A stretch of 5,492 nt of DNA from an uncultured Eubacteriales bacterium. GTDB taxonomy: Bacteria > Bacillota > Clostridia > UBA1381 > UMGS1253. The translations under genes and the position numbers were made by a program. The notes below the pieces were generated by a model, which saw nothing but the letters and a program-made list of their open reading frames with translations, made no database searches and was not told the DNA's origin. Location: contig URQR01000141.1 in the NCBI GenBank assembly GCA_900550065.1, positions 1 through 5,492 on the forward strand, read 5' to 3'. The number at the start of each line of letters is the position of its first letter. The stretch's first letter is position 1. Shown one piece after another: positions 1-5,221 of the stretch.

Positions 1-115
1 TATGGTATAATATACGCAAGAGCAGAGCTCTTGCGCTTGGAAAAAGACACTGTCGGGGCACCGCCCCTCCTGCGGCGTATGCCGCATCGTATCTTTTTCG
101 GGTCTGTACCACATT
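1..115. repeat. Structured tandem repeat, unit A (115 bp)
   Basis: First of two adjacent 115-bp units. It opens with TATGGTATAA (1-10). Hairpin 1 has a perfect 9-bp stem, 15-23 with 27-35, and a 3-nt loop AGA. An outer stem, 40-47 with 92-99 (8 bp, plus 2 more pairs after a C/A mismatch), encloses two hairpins: GGGGC/GCCCC (55-59 with 63-67, loop ACC) and TGCGGC/GCCGCA (71-76 with 81-86, loop GTAT). A tail of about 16 nt leads to the next unit. The fold is thus one hairpin followed by a three-way junction. A perfect TATAAT lies at 6-11, but no matching -35 box is visible because the window starts there. I do not recognise the family. The strand of action is undecided: the single C/A mismatch would be a G-U pair on the opposite strand. 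Confidence 0.75.
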
Positions 116-230
116 TATGGTATAACAGTCTCAAAATCTTCGATTTTGAGCCATTGGAAGAATTGTTATCGGGGCATTGCCCCTCTTCCTGCTACGCAGG
201 AACACAATTTTTCGGTTTTGTGCGCTAATT
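116..230. repeat. Structured tandem repeat, unit B (115 bp)
   Basis: Second unit, starting exactly 115 bp after unit A with the same TATGGTATAA (116-125). Hairpin 1 (130-138 with 142-150, loop TTC) sits at the same offset as in unit A, again 9 bp with a 3-nt loop. Three stem pairs are changed on both sides and all three loop bases differ. The outer stem, 157-166 with 204-213 (10 bp, one G-T wobble), also shows paired changes. It encloses GGGGC/GCCCC (171-175 with 179-183, loop ATT) and a 7-bp hairpin (186-192 with 196-202, loop TAC). The junction-facing GGGGCA..GCCCCT hairpin is nearly invariant between the units. TATGG recurs at 231, again 115 bp on, but the similarity then stops, so a third unit is truncated or diverged. 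ORFs crossing this region are incidental. Confidence 0.75.
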
Positions 231-290
231 TATGGCAGATACGACATAATAAAAGGCATGGGGTGTTGTATGAAAATGGAGGACATTATC

Positions 291-446
291 TTGGTACAAA
301 AAGATTTGCAGGATAAGATGAATCAGGGGAAGAAGGAAAGTCAAAAGCTTGAATCTCCCGAAGCGAAGGCCATTTATGAAGAAATGTGCGATTGCTTTGA
401 TAAGCTGGTTATGCTTACAAAGCGGTATAAGGCGGAGGGGCGGTAG
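291..446 (+). CDS. Small hypothetical protein (51 aa), probable TTG start
   Basis: I do not recognise this protein. The chosen start is TTG at 291 because GGAGG (278-282) sits 8 nt upstream; ATG codons at 258, 270 and 276 in the same frame have poorer spacing to a ribosome binding site. From TTG the product is 51 aa, ends at TAG 444-446, and is very hydrophilic. It is rich in K, E and Q with a middle stretch LESPEAKAIYEEM and a CDC pair, and it looks mostly helical. It has no signal peptide or membrane segment. The gene follows directly on the tandem structured units and has no other gene on its strand within the next 3.4 kb. No convincing promoter is seen at 230-270. It could be a real small protein or a chance ORF; the good ribosome binding site is the main argument for it. 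Confidence 0.45.
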   Translation: MVQKDLQDKMNQGKKESQKLESPEAKAIYEEMCDCFDKLVMLTKRYKAEGR

Positions 447-518
447 GCTGCGGCTTATAACAAGATTCCATTAAGAGTTTTTGAGCTTAATGCACAAAAA
501 CTTCCTAAATGGCGTTTC

Positions 519-608
519 AACCTCGCGAAGCGAGGGATATATACCCGCCGCTTGCTCTACAAAGCAAAGCCCGTTGCCTATAGAGGCGGGGAACATCTTA
601 GCGAGGTT
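519..608. other. Unidentified inverted-repeat / folded element
   Basis: A 90-bp segment bounded by perfect 8-bp inverted repeats AACCTCGC (519-526) and GCGAGGTT (601-608). Inside are a short hairpin CCTCGC-GAA-GCGAGG (521-535), CCCGCC (544-549) complementary to GGCGGG (585-590), TTGCT/AGCAA (552-556 with 563-567), and GCCT-ATAG-AGGC (576-587). The left arm can pair either locally (530-535) or with the far arm (601-606), so two folds exclude each other. It lies between the 51-aa ORF and the terminator at 612-650, with no coding potential that I credit. It could be a small RNA, a 3' UTR structure or a remnant of a miniature mobile element. I cannot assign it to a known family. Confidence 0.5.
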
Positions 609-611
609 ATC

Positions 612-650
612 AAAAAACGGTATCCGGGCGTTATCCGGATACCGTTTTTT
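612..650. terminator. Bidirectional intrinsic terminator
   Basis: Perfect 16-bp stem, 612-627 with 635-650, with a 7-nt loop (GCGTTAT). The core is ACGGTATCCGG/CCGGATACCGT, flanked by six A on the left and seven T (645-651) on the right. It therefore gives a GC-rich hairpin with a U-run in either direction. On the minus strand it lies 17 bp after the symporter stop codon and should end the azlC-azlD-symporter transcript. On the + strand it would end any transcript from the left part of the window. Confidence 0.93.
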
Positions 651-667
651 TCATCATAGCAGAAACA

Positions 668-2032
668 TTAGAATTTAAGAACCCCAAAAGCCTCCAGTAC
701 GGAGCTAATCAGGATTGCGACAATACAAATCGGCGCAACATATTTAATCATAATCTTATACATTGCTTCTCTCTTAAACTGAGACGAAATTTTTACCTCG
801 TCGCTGATTGTTTTAACACCGATGACATACCCGACAAAGAGACAGGTCAGCAGCGCACCAATCGGCATCAATACCGCGTTTGTGATAAAGTCGAAGAAGG
901 TTAAAAAGTCCATCCCCAAAATTGTAAAAGAAGACCAGATTCCGTTACCGAGCGAGGACGGTATCCCTAAGATAAACGCACCGCCCGCAACGATTGCTGT
1001 CGCCGGTCCGCGGCGCAGCTTCCACTTATCGACCAGCGTCGATACGACGCTTTCCATCAGAGAAATTGCAGACGTCAGTGCGGCAAAGAACACCAAAAGG
1101 AAGAACGCGCCGCCGACCACGCCGCCAAACGGCATCGAGTCGAATACCTTCGGAAGCGTTACAAACATCAGCCCTGGACCCTTGTTGAGGTTCGCGTTTA
1201 ATACCGCGCTGTCGCCGGCTGAGAACGAGAAAATAGCCGGAATAATCATAAGAGCGGCTAAAATTGCGATACCTGTGTCAAACAGCTCGATACGCTTTAC
1301 GCATTTGTTTAGGTCATCTTTCTTCTGTAAATACGAGCCGTAGGTAATCATGATACCCATTGCAAGCGACATAGAGTAAAACATCTGCCCGAGCGCGGCG
1401 AGCAGCGTCATAGGTGAAAACTGTGCAAAATTCGGGATAAACAGATACTTGATTCCCTCCATTGCACCCGGCAGCGTCGCACTGTATATTGCAATCGCGA
1501 CAGAGAGCACGACAAGAATCGGCATTAGAATTTTGCTGACCTTTTCAATGCCCTTTTCCACACCGTTTACGACGACTAAGTATGTCAAAGCCATAAAAAT
1601 TGCAAACCAAAACAGCGGCGACCACGGATCGCCAATAAAGCCGCCAAAGAAGTTCTCGTGTGCGACCGACATGGAGTGTCCGGCCACAAATTCATAGAAA
1701 TACTTTACCACCCAGCCGCCGATAACGCTGTAGTACGACAAAATAATGAATGCGACAAAAACGGCAATCCATCCGATAAAGCTGTACTTCTTTGATAGTG
1801 CTTGATATGCGCCGATTGGGCTCAGCCCCGTTTTTCTGCCCAGCGAAATCTCTGAAATCATAATCGTGTAGCCAAAGGTGACAACGAGAATGACGTAAAT
1901 CAATAAGAATATTCCGCCGCCGTACTTTGCTGCTAAATATGGGAAACGCCAGATATTGCCCAGACCAACGGCGCTGCCCGCCGCGGCTAAAATAAAGCCG
2001 AGGCTTCCCGAAAATTTCCCCCTTTTTTCCAT
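668..2032 (-). CDS. Sodium:amino-acid symporter, NSS (SNF) family
   Basis: A 454-aa membrane transporter of the neurotransmitter:sodium symporter family (LeuT/MhsT/Tyt1 type), which imports amino acids with Na+. TM1 carries the signature GSAVGLGNIWRFPY (19-32); by family alignment G19, V22 and N26 correspond to LeuT sodium-site residues and R29 to the extracellular gate arginine. EISLGR (E61) follows TM2, a YY pair is at 100-101 (LeuT Y107/Y108), and A317, T320 and S321 in AALTS match the second sodium site in TM8. Length and hydrophobicity fit the 11-helix bacterial subgroup (MhsT about 453 aa). The start at 2032 is chosen because AAGGAGG lies 6 nt upstream (2039-2045); an in-frame ATG at 2074 has no such site. 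Substrate cannot be read from sequence. The gene ends just before a strong terminator and follows azlD by 101 bp, so it is probably the last gene of the same operon. Confidence 0.95.
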   Translation of the reverse strand: MEKRGKFSGSLGFILAAAGSAVGLGNIWRFPYLAAKYGGGIFLLIYVILVVTFGYTIMISEISLGRKTGLSPIGAYQALSKKYSFIGWIAVFVAFIILSYYSVIGGWVVKYFYEFVAGHSMSVAHENFFGGFIGDPWSPLFWFAIFMALTYLVVVNGVEKGIEKVSKILMPILVVLSVAIAIYSATLPGAMEGIKYLFIPNFAQFSPMTLLAALGQMFYSMSLAMGIMITYGSYLQKKDDLNKCVKRIELFDTGIAILAALMIIPAIFSFSAGDSAVLNANLNKGPGLMFVTLPKVFDSMPFGGVVGGAFFLLVFFAALTSAISLMESVVSTLVDKWKLRRGPATAIVAGGAFILGIPSSLGNGIWSSFTILGMDFLTFFDFITNAVLMPIGALLTCLFVGYVIGVKTISDEVKISSQFKREAMYKIMIKYVAPICIVAILISSVLEAFGVLKF

Positions 2033-2057
2033 AGTGAACCTCCTTTTGTTATTTGAT

Positions 2058-2092
2058 GCGCACGCTGCTGCCAAGGTGCCGCGCAGGTGCGC
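2058..2092. other. GC-rich dyad in the azlD-symporter gap
   Basis: GCGCAC (2058-2063) pairs with GTGCGC (2087-2092). After a one-base bulge the stem continues CTGC (2065-2068) with GCAG (2083-2086), giving 10 pairs. On the minus-strand mRNA the hairpin stands 12 nt upstream of the symporter's AAGGAGG. It has no U-run after it, so it is not an ordinary terminator. It could stabilise or process the mRNA, or modulate symporter translation. No promoter of its own for the symporter is evident in this 101-bp gap. Confidence 0.35.
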
Positions 2093-2133
2093 TTCGTTTT
2101 TCGTTATAGGCTTCTAAGCCGATATGGTTTCTG

Positions 2134-2460
2134 TTATAATATACCCAAAAATCCTAAAATATACTCACAGGCAAATACCGTCCCGACGCTTGCCAGCGCA
2201 ACGGGCATCAGCCCGAGGTTTTTGTACGAAAGCGCAAGGGCGACAACGGTTCCTGCAATAGCCGAACCAAGAGACGCCGTCGACGTGAACACGTCCGGAA
2301 ATACCATTGCCGCCAACACGCCATATGGCATGTACATCAAAAAGGACTGCAAAAACCGGTTCTTTATTTTTTTTCGGAATACTGCCAACGGAACGACCCG
2401 CGGCAGGTAGGTGACGGCCGCCATTACTACAATGGCCCATATCAAACGCTGTGTGCTCAC
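2134..2460 (-). CDS. azlD: AzlD-family branched-chain amino-acid exporter small subunit
   Basis: A 108-aa hydrophobic protein of the AzlD/YgaH family, the small partner of AzlC; the pair exports branched-chain amino acids and analogues across the cytoplasmic membrane. Typical features are TYLPRVVPL near the first helix (18-26), MYMPYGVLAAMVFPDVF in the middle, and about four membrane segments. The start is GTG at 2460, which overlaps the azlC stop as GTGA (4 bp). GAGGAGG (2468-2474), 7 nt upstream, is its ribosome binding site and at the same time encodes part of the REEEAV end of AzlC. This arrangement implies translational coupling and equal subunit amounts. Family assignment rests on size, motif and pairing with azlC. 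Confidence 0.92.
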   Translation of the reverse strand: MSTQRLIWAIVVMAAVTYLPRVVPLAVFRKKIKNRFLQSFLMYMPYGVLAAMVFPDVFTSTASLGSAIAGTVVALALSYKNLGLMPVALASVGTVFACEYILGFLGIL

Positions 2461-3170
2461 TTGACCGCCTCCTCTTCACGCAGCGGGAAAAACGCCGCCC
2501 CAACGGCGGAGGATACAACACCGCAGATAATGATAACCCAGCCTTTGCTCAGTGCGCTCAGGAACGGGACATAATAGAAGATACAGCTAATTATAACTGA
2601 AATTAATACGACGCGCGTTACAGGCCCGGACGACTTTGCAGCAGGCAGGATGATTGCGATAAACATGGCGTAGAGCGCAATACCAAGCGCGCTGCGAACC
2701 GACATAGGTAGAAAAGAGCTGGCAAACGCGCCGAGCGCCGTACCAAGTACCCAGCCGGAGTACGAGCAGAGAATCAGCCCCAGCATATAGCGAAAATTTA
2801 GTACACGGCCCTGCTGCATCGCTACCGCAAAAATTTCGTCCGTATTACCGAACGCAATCACGAGCCGCCCCCAAAAGGATATCTCCGGAGACAGACGCTG
2901 GGACAGCGAAAGCGACATCAGTAGGTAACGCATATTGATGATTAACAGCGTAAAGGCAATCTCAGTAAAAGCCGCACCCGCGGCGATTAGATCCGCGCCC
3001 GCAAACTGGCCCGTGCCGGTAAAGTTTGTGAGTGAGATTAAAACCGGCGACCACGCCGGCATTCCTTTTTGCACCGCAATCATACCAAAGGCGAAGGCGA
3101 CAGAAATATAGCCCATCGCAATCGGCAGCCCGTCCTTTGCGCCTTTGCCAAAGGTCATATCGCAGAGCAT
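2457..3170 (-). CDS. azlC: AzlC-family branched-chain amino-acid exporter large subunit
   Basis: A 237-aa integral membrane protein of the AzlC/YgaZ family, the large subunit of the AzlCD branched-chain amino-acid exporter. Family hallmarks are GLPIAMGYISVAFAFG near the N terminus (14-29), NFTGTGQFAGADL (49-61, the usual FxGxxQF box), NMRYLLMSLSLS (79-90) and GNTDEIFAVA (108-117, the conserved TDE box). The start at ATG 3170 is preferred: GGAGGTGGG (3175-3183) lies upstream with 8 nt between GGAGG and ATG, and the N terminus then fits the family. The same frame is open to an ATG at 3233, but that adds 21 residues running through a terminator hairpin and has no binding site. It is the first gene of the azlC-azlD-symporter cluster. 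A dyad just upstream may be its operator. Confidence 0.95.
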   Translation of the reverse strand: MLCDMTFGKGAKDGLPIAMGYISVAFAFGMIAVQKGMPAWSPVLISLTNFTGTGQFAGADLIAAGAAFTEIAFTLLIINMRYLLMSLSLSQRLSPEISFWGRLVIAFGNTDEIFAVAMQQGRVLNFRYMLGLILCSYSGWVLGTALGAFASSFLPMSVRSALGIALYAMFIAIILPAAKSSGPVTRVVLISVIISCIFYYVPFLSALSKGWVIIICGVVSSAVGAAFFPLREEEAVK

Positions 3171-3184
3171 CTGTCCCACCTCCA

Positions 3185-3204
3185 TTTTACTATATTTGGT
3201 AAAA
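3185..3204. promoter_or_regulatory. Candidate operator dyad before azlC
   Basis: TTTTAC (3185-3190) and GTAAAA (3199-3204) form a perfect inverted repeat around an 8-bp AT-rich spacer, ending 1 bp before the azlC ribosome binding site. On the minus strand a -10-like TATAGT lies in the dyad, with only a weak -35 about 17 bp upstream, so a repressor here would block the start of transcription. The 9-mer TATTTGGTA in this dyad (3193-3201) recurs at 3291-3299. The promoter is tentative; the dyad is directly visible. Confidence 0.4.
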
Positions 3205-3214
3205 AATGCGCCTA

Positions 3215-3254
3215 TAAAAAAATATTCGTACACATAGGCACGAATATTTTTTTA
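3215..3254. terminator. Bidirectional terminator between csp and azlC
   Basis: A perfect 15-bp inverted repeat, 3215-3229 with 3240-3254, and a 10-nt loop. Each arm has seven A or T next to ATATTCGT-type bases, so both strands give a hairpin with a U-run. On the minus strand it can end read-through from the cold-shock gene before azlC. The stem is AU-rich, so it is weaker than the one at 612-650. A second small hairpin ACGGGC/GCCCGT (3254-3268, loop ACT) abuts it. Confidence 0.7.
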
Positions 3255-3303
3255 CGGGCACTGCCCGTGTCATCCAAAACAAAAAGTAACTATTTGGTAC
3301 TGT

Positions 3304-3319
3304 GCCGCGAAACCGCGGC
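3304..3319. other. GC-rich hairpin downstream of csp
   Basis: GCCGCG (3304-3309) pairs with CGCGGC (3314-3319) around a 4-nt loop. On the minus strand it lies about 100 nt after the cold-shock stop codon within a 3' region that has no gene (3255-3418). Flanking AAACAAAA and TTTTGTTT can form an outer stem. There is no U-run directly after it, so it is more likely an mRNA 3' structure than a terminator. Nothing else in 3255-3418 is supported. Confidence 0.4.
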
Positions 3320-3418
3320 GGTCGGTTTTGTTTCAAAAAGCTTTCTTTCAAACAACGATAACGTCAAACATTATACAATTCGCAAGAAACTCTTTTTATA
3401 TACAAAATCAGATACCAA

Positions 3419-3619
3419 TTACAGTTTTGTTACGTTGGCAGCCTGCGGCCCCTTTGCGCCATCAATAACTTCAAACTCTACACTGGCACCCTCTTCAAGT
3501 GTCTTGTAGCCTTCGCCCTGGATTGCGGAAAAATGTACAAATACATCCTCGCCGCTCTCGCTCTGGATAAATCCATAGCCTTTTTCACTGTTGAACCATT
3601 TTACTGTTCCTTTTTGCAT
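3419..3619 (-). CDS. Cold-shock protein, CspA/CspB family
   Basis: A 66-aa single-domain cold-shock protein that binds single-stranded RNA and DNA and acts as an RNA chaperone in the cytoplasm. The five-stranded OB-fold family is evident from KGTVKWFN at the N terminus, RNP1 KGYGFI (13-18), RNP2 VFVHF (26-30) and the closing GPQAANVTKL. Length is the usual 65-70 aa. ATG at 3619 is preceded by GGAGG (3629-3633), 9 nt away. It has its own sigma-A promoter, a leader of about 60 nt with competing hairpins, and appears monocistronic. The number and paralogue type of csp genes cannot be told from one copy, so no specific letter is given. Confidence 0.97.
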   Translation of the reverse strand: MQKGTVKWFNSEKGYGFIQSESGEDVFVHFSAIQGEGYKTLEEGASVEFEVIDGAKGPQAANVTKL

Positions 3620-3645
3620 TACTTTGTTCCTCCAAATCTTTTTTA

Positions 3646-3675
3646 CACAGCAAACTGCTGTAGCAAGCTGCTGTG
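3646..3675 (-). promoter_or_regulatory. Folded 5' leader of the cold-shock gene
   Basis: In the leader, two small abutting hairpins each have a 3-nt loop: 3647-3652 with 3656-3661 (6 bp) and 3662-3665 with 3669-3672 (4 bp). They are the two halves of an imperfect 13-bp direct repeat (CAGCAGYTTGCTR on the minus strand). Alternatively 3646-3652 pairs with 3669-3675 over 7 bp, which excludes both small hairpins. The ribosome binding site starts 12 nt downstream. A temperature-dependent switch is an inference by analogy with the E. coli cspA leader. Confidence 0.4.
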
Positions 3676-3685
3676 CTTCCCGATA

Positions 3686-3714
3686 ATAATATCACACCGC
3701 ATGCGGGTTGTCAA
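3686..3714 (-). promoter_or_regulatory. Sigma-A promoter of the cold-shock gene
   Basis: On the minus strand a perfect -35 TTGACA (3714-3709) is followed by a 17-bp spacer and TATTAT (3691-3686) as -10, with an A/T-rich stretch directly upstream of the -35 that could act as an UP element. Predicted transcription start is near 3679, giving a leader of about 60 nt. The spacer contains the perfect 10-bp palindrome CCGCATGCGG (3698-3707), a possible protein-binding site. Confidence 0.88.
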
Positions 3715-3874
3715 TAAAAAATTTAACAAAAGCGGCCAATCCTATCCCGGTTTTTCGAGGTATTTCGCATAGATAAAATATTATATTTCCTGCAACCAAT
3801 TCCTCCCTTTTGCCGTCTATATGAAGTAGAGGACATGCGGAATCAAAATTTATTTTAAAAGGGGTGTATATCAG

Positions 3875-5221
3875 ATGAAGAAAGCGCTTTGTATACTATT
3901 GGCGCTGTGTCTGCTGACGGCGAGCGTAAACGTATTTGCGGCGGACACATACCATGTGGGCGGCTATGATATTCCATACGACGAGGGCGGCGCGCAGCGG
4001 CTTGCACGGCTTGGGCTGTTTTACGGGACGGAAAACGGCTATGCATTAGACGAAGGTGTAACGCGCGCGCAGGCGGCGGTGATGGTTCTGCGTTTAATAG
4101 GCGAGGAGCAAAATGTGGCCGCGGACGCGCAAAGCCGATTTGCCGACATGGAGGGCCATTGGGCGAGAGACGCAGTTGCATACGCGGATGCGCTGGGCTA
4201 CATAAATGGTACAGGCGAGGACACATTTGAGCCGGAGCGCGGCGTGACGGGGCGCGAGCTTGTGAAAATTCTGCTGAGTGCGATGGGCTATACAGACATA
4301 ACGATTGAAAACGCATATGATAAAGGCGTTGAAACAGCGCTTTTGGTCAACAACTTTACAAAAGCGGCCGTTCGGGACGCGGACTATGCGCTAAACCGCA
4401 ACGATATGGTAAGTATTTGCAGCAGTGCGCTGCTGACTAAGACGCCGGACGGCCGTATGCTCAAGGATGTTTTGGTGGAGAAGGGCGCGTTCACGATTCA
4501 GGAATTTAACAGCGTGATGCTGTGTGTGCTGCCGGTTCCGCCACAGGCGCGCGGTTTTGGCTGGAATTTGAATATGTATATGCCGCAGGACAAAAATTAT
4601 ATGTTTTCACCGCTGAGTATCAAGATTGCGCTTGCGATGGCGGCAAACGGCGCGGAGGGCGAAACGCGGCAGGAGATGCTTGATGCGCTTGGTATCGATG
4701 ACCTTGACGCATTTAACACACATGTGGCAGAGCTTATTGCGCGCTACGCGGAAAATGAGGACGTGAAGCTCGAGATTTCGAATTCCATTTGGCTCAACAA
4801 AGAGTATCCCGGTGCGCAGAACGCGAAGTTTCAAGACGGCTTTGTAAGACTGCTGACCGATTATTACGCGGCGGAGGCCGACACGGTGACAAATGCGGAC
4901 GCGGCGCAGCGGATTAACGGCTGGATTGAGCAAAAAACAAACGGAAAAATTAAAAACGTGATACAGGACGCAGACTTTTTGTCCGCGCTGGTGAACGCGG
5001 TCTACTTTAAGGGCACATGGCGCGAGCAGTTTAAGACGAACGCAACAGCGCCGGACACATTTACGAGCCGTGACGGAAGCGAAAAAGAACTTGATTTCAT
5101 GAACCAGACGGGGTATTTTCGCTACTACGAGGACGACATGGTACAGATGGTGTGCCTGCCGTATGAGGACAGAGATATTGCCTCGACAGATACGTCGAAA
5201 AAATGGATACGGAGTATGTGA
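3875..5221 (+). CDS. Secreted SLH-domain serpin, 5' part (frameshifted)
   Basis: A 448-aa ORF coding for the front of a cell-surface protease inhibitor. Residues 1-22 form a signal peptide (MKKALCILLALCLL core, likely cut after VFA). Residues about 36-200 hold SLH-like repeats, which attach proteins to wall polymers: one around 40-76 (GLFYG...VTRAQAAVMVLRL), a clear one at 89-139 (FADMEGHWARDAVAYADALGYI...FEPERGVTGRELV) and a degenerate third. From about 227 a serpin domain begins: FSPLSIKIALAMAANGAEGETRQEML (244-269) and NAVYFKGTW (374-382) are family hallmarks. The start at 3875 has GGGGTG 8 nt upstream. After DRDIA (432-436) similarity stops, the frame reads 12 unrelated residues and ends at TGA 5219-5221. 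Alone, this product lacks the reactive-centre loop and could not inhibit proteases. No convincing promoter was found at 3720-3860. Confidence 0.88.
   Translation: MKKALCILLALCLLTASVNVFAADTYHVGGYDIPYDEGGAQRLARLGLFYGTENGYALDEGVTRAQAAVMVLRLIGEEQNVAADAQSRFADMEGHWARDAVAYADALGYINGTGEDTFEPERGVTGRELVKILLSAMGYTDITIENAYDKGVETALLVNNFTKAAVRDADYALNRNDMVSICSSALLTKTPDGRMLKDVLVEKGAFTIQEFNSVMLCVLPVPPQARGFGWNLNMYMPQDKNYMFSPLSIKIALAMAANGAEGETRQEMLDALGIDDLDAFNTHVAELIARYAENEDVKLEISNSIWLNKEYPGAQNAKFQDGFVRLLTDYYAAEADTVTNADAAQRINGWIEQKTNGKIKNVIQDADFLSALVNAVYFKGTWREQFKTNATAPDTFTSRDGSEKELDFMNQTGYFRYYEDDMVQMVCLPYEDRDIASTDTSKKWIRSM

Noticed and set aside
1..240. CRISPR array or integron attC array
   Set aside because: Only two units, 115 bp long, with no short identical repeats, no unique spacers, no attC core boxes and no cas or integrase genes nearby.
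822..1343. 173-aa ORF opposite the symporter gene
   Set aside because: Shadow of a well-supported NSS gene; the translation is low in complexity and matches no family pattern.
3171..3233. Longer azlC start at 3233 or 3185
   Set aside because: The extension runs through the terminator hairpin and the dyad and has no ribosome binding site, whereas ATG 3170 has GGAGG at 8 nt.
3254..3331. Third, degenerate copy of the left-edge structured unit
   Set aside because: A GGGCA..GCCC-type hairpin and a shared TCGGTTTTGT 10-mer are suggestive, but order and spacing do not match and such matches can occur by chance.
3768..3860. Promoter for the SLH-serpin gene
   Set aside because: AT-rich -10-like hexamers (TAAAAT, TATTAT near 3774-3784) lack a reasonable -35 box, and TATTTT at 3851 is too close to the ribosome binding site.
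3855..4316. 153-aa minus-strand ORF opposite the SLH region
   Set aside because: Antisense shadow of the SLH-serpin gene, rich in P, R and S as expected from GC-rich antisense reading.
5197..5205. Programmed -1 frameshift at the A6 run in the serpin gene
   Set aside because: Serpin-like sequence in the -1 frame (LDRYVEK) already begins upstream of the A-run, and about 20 family residues are missing, so a deletion explains the data better.
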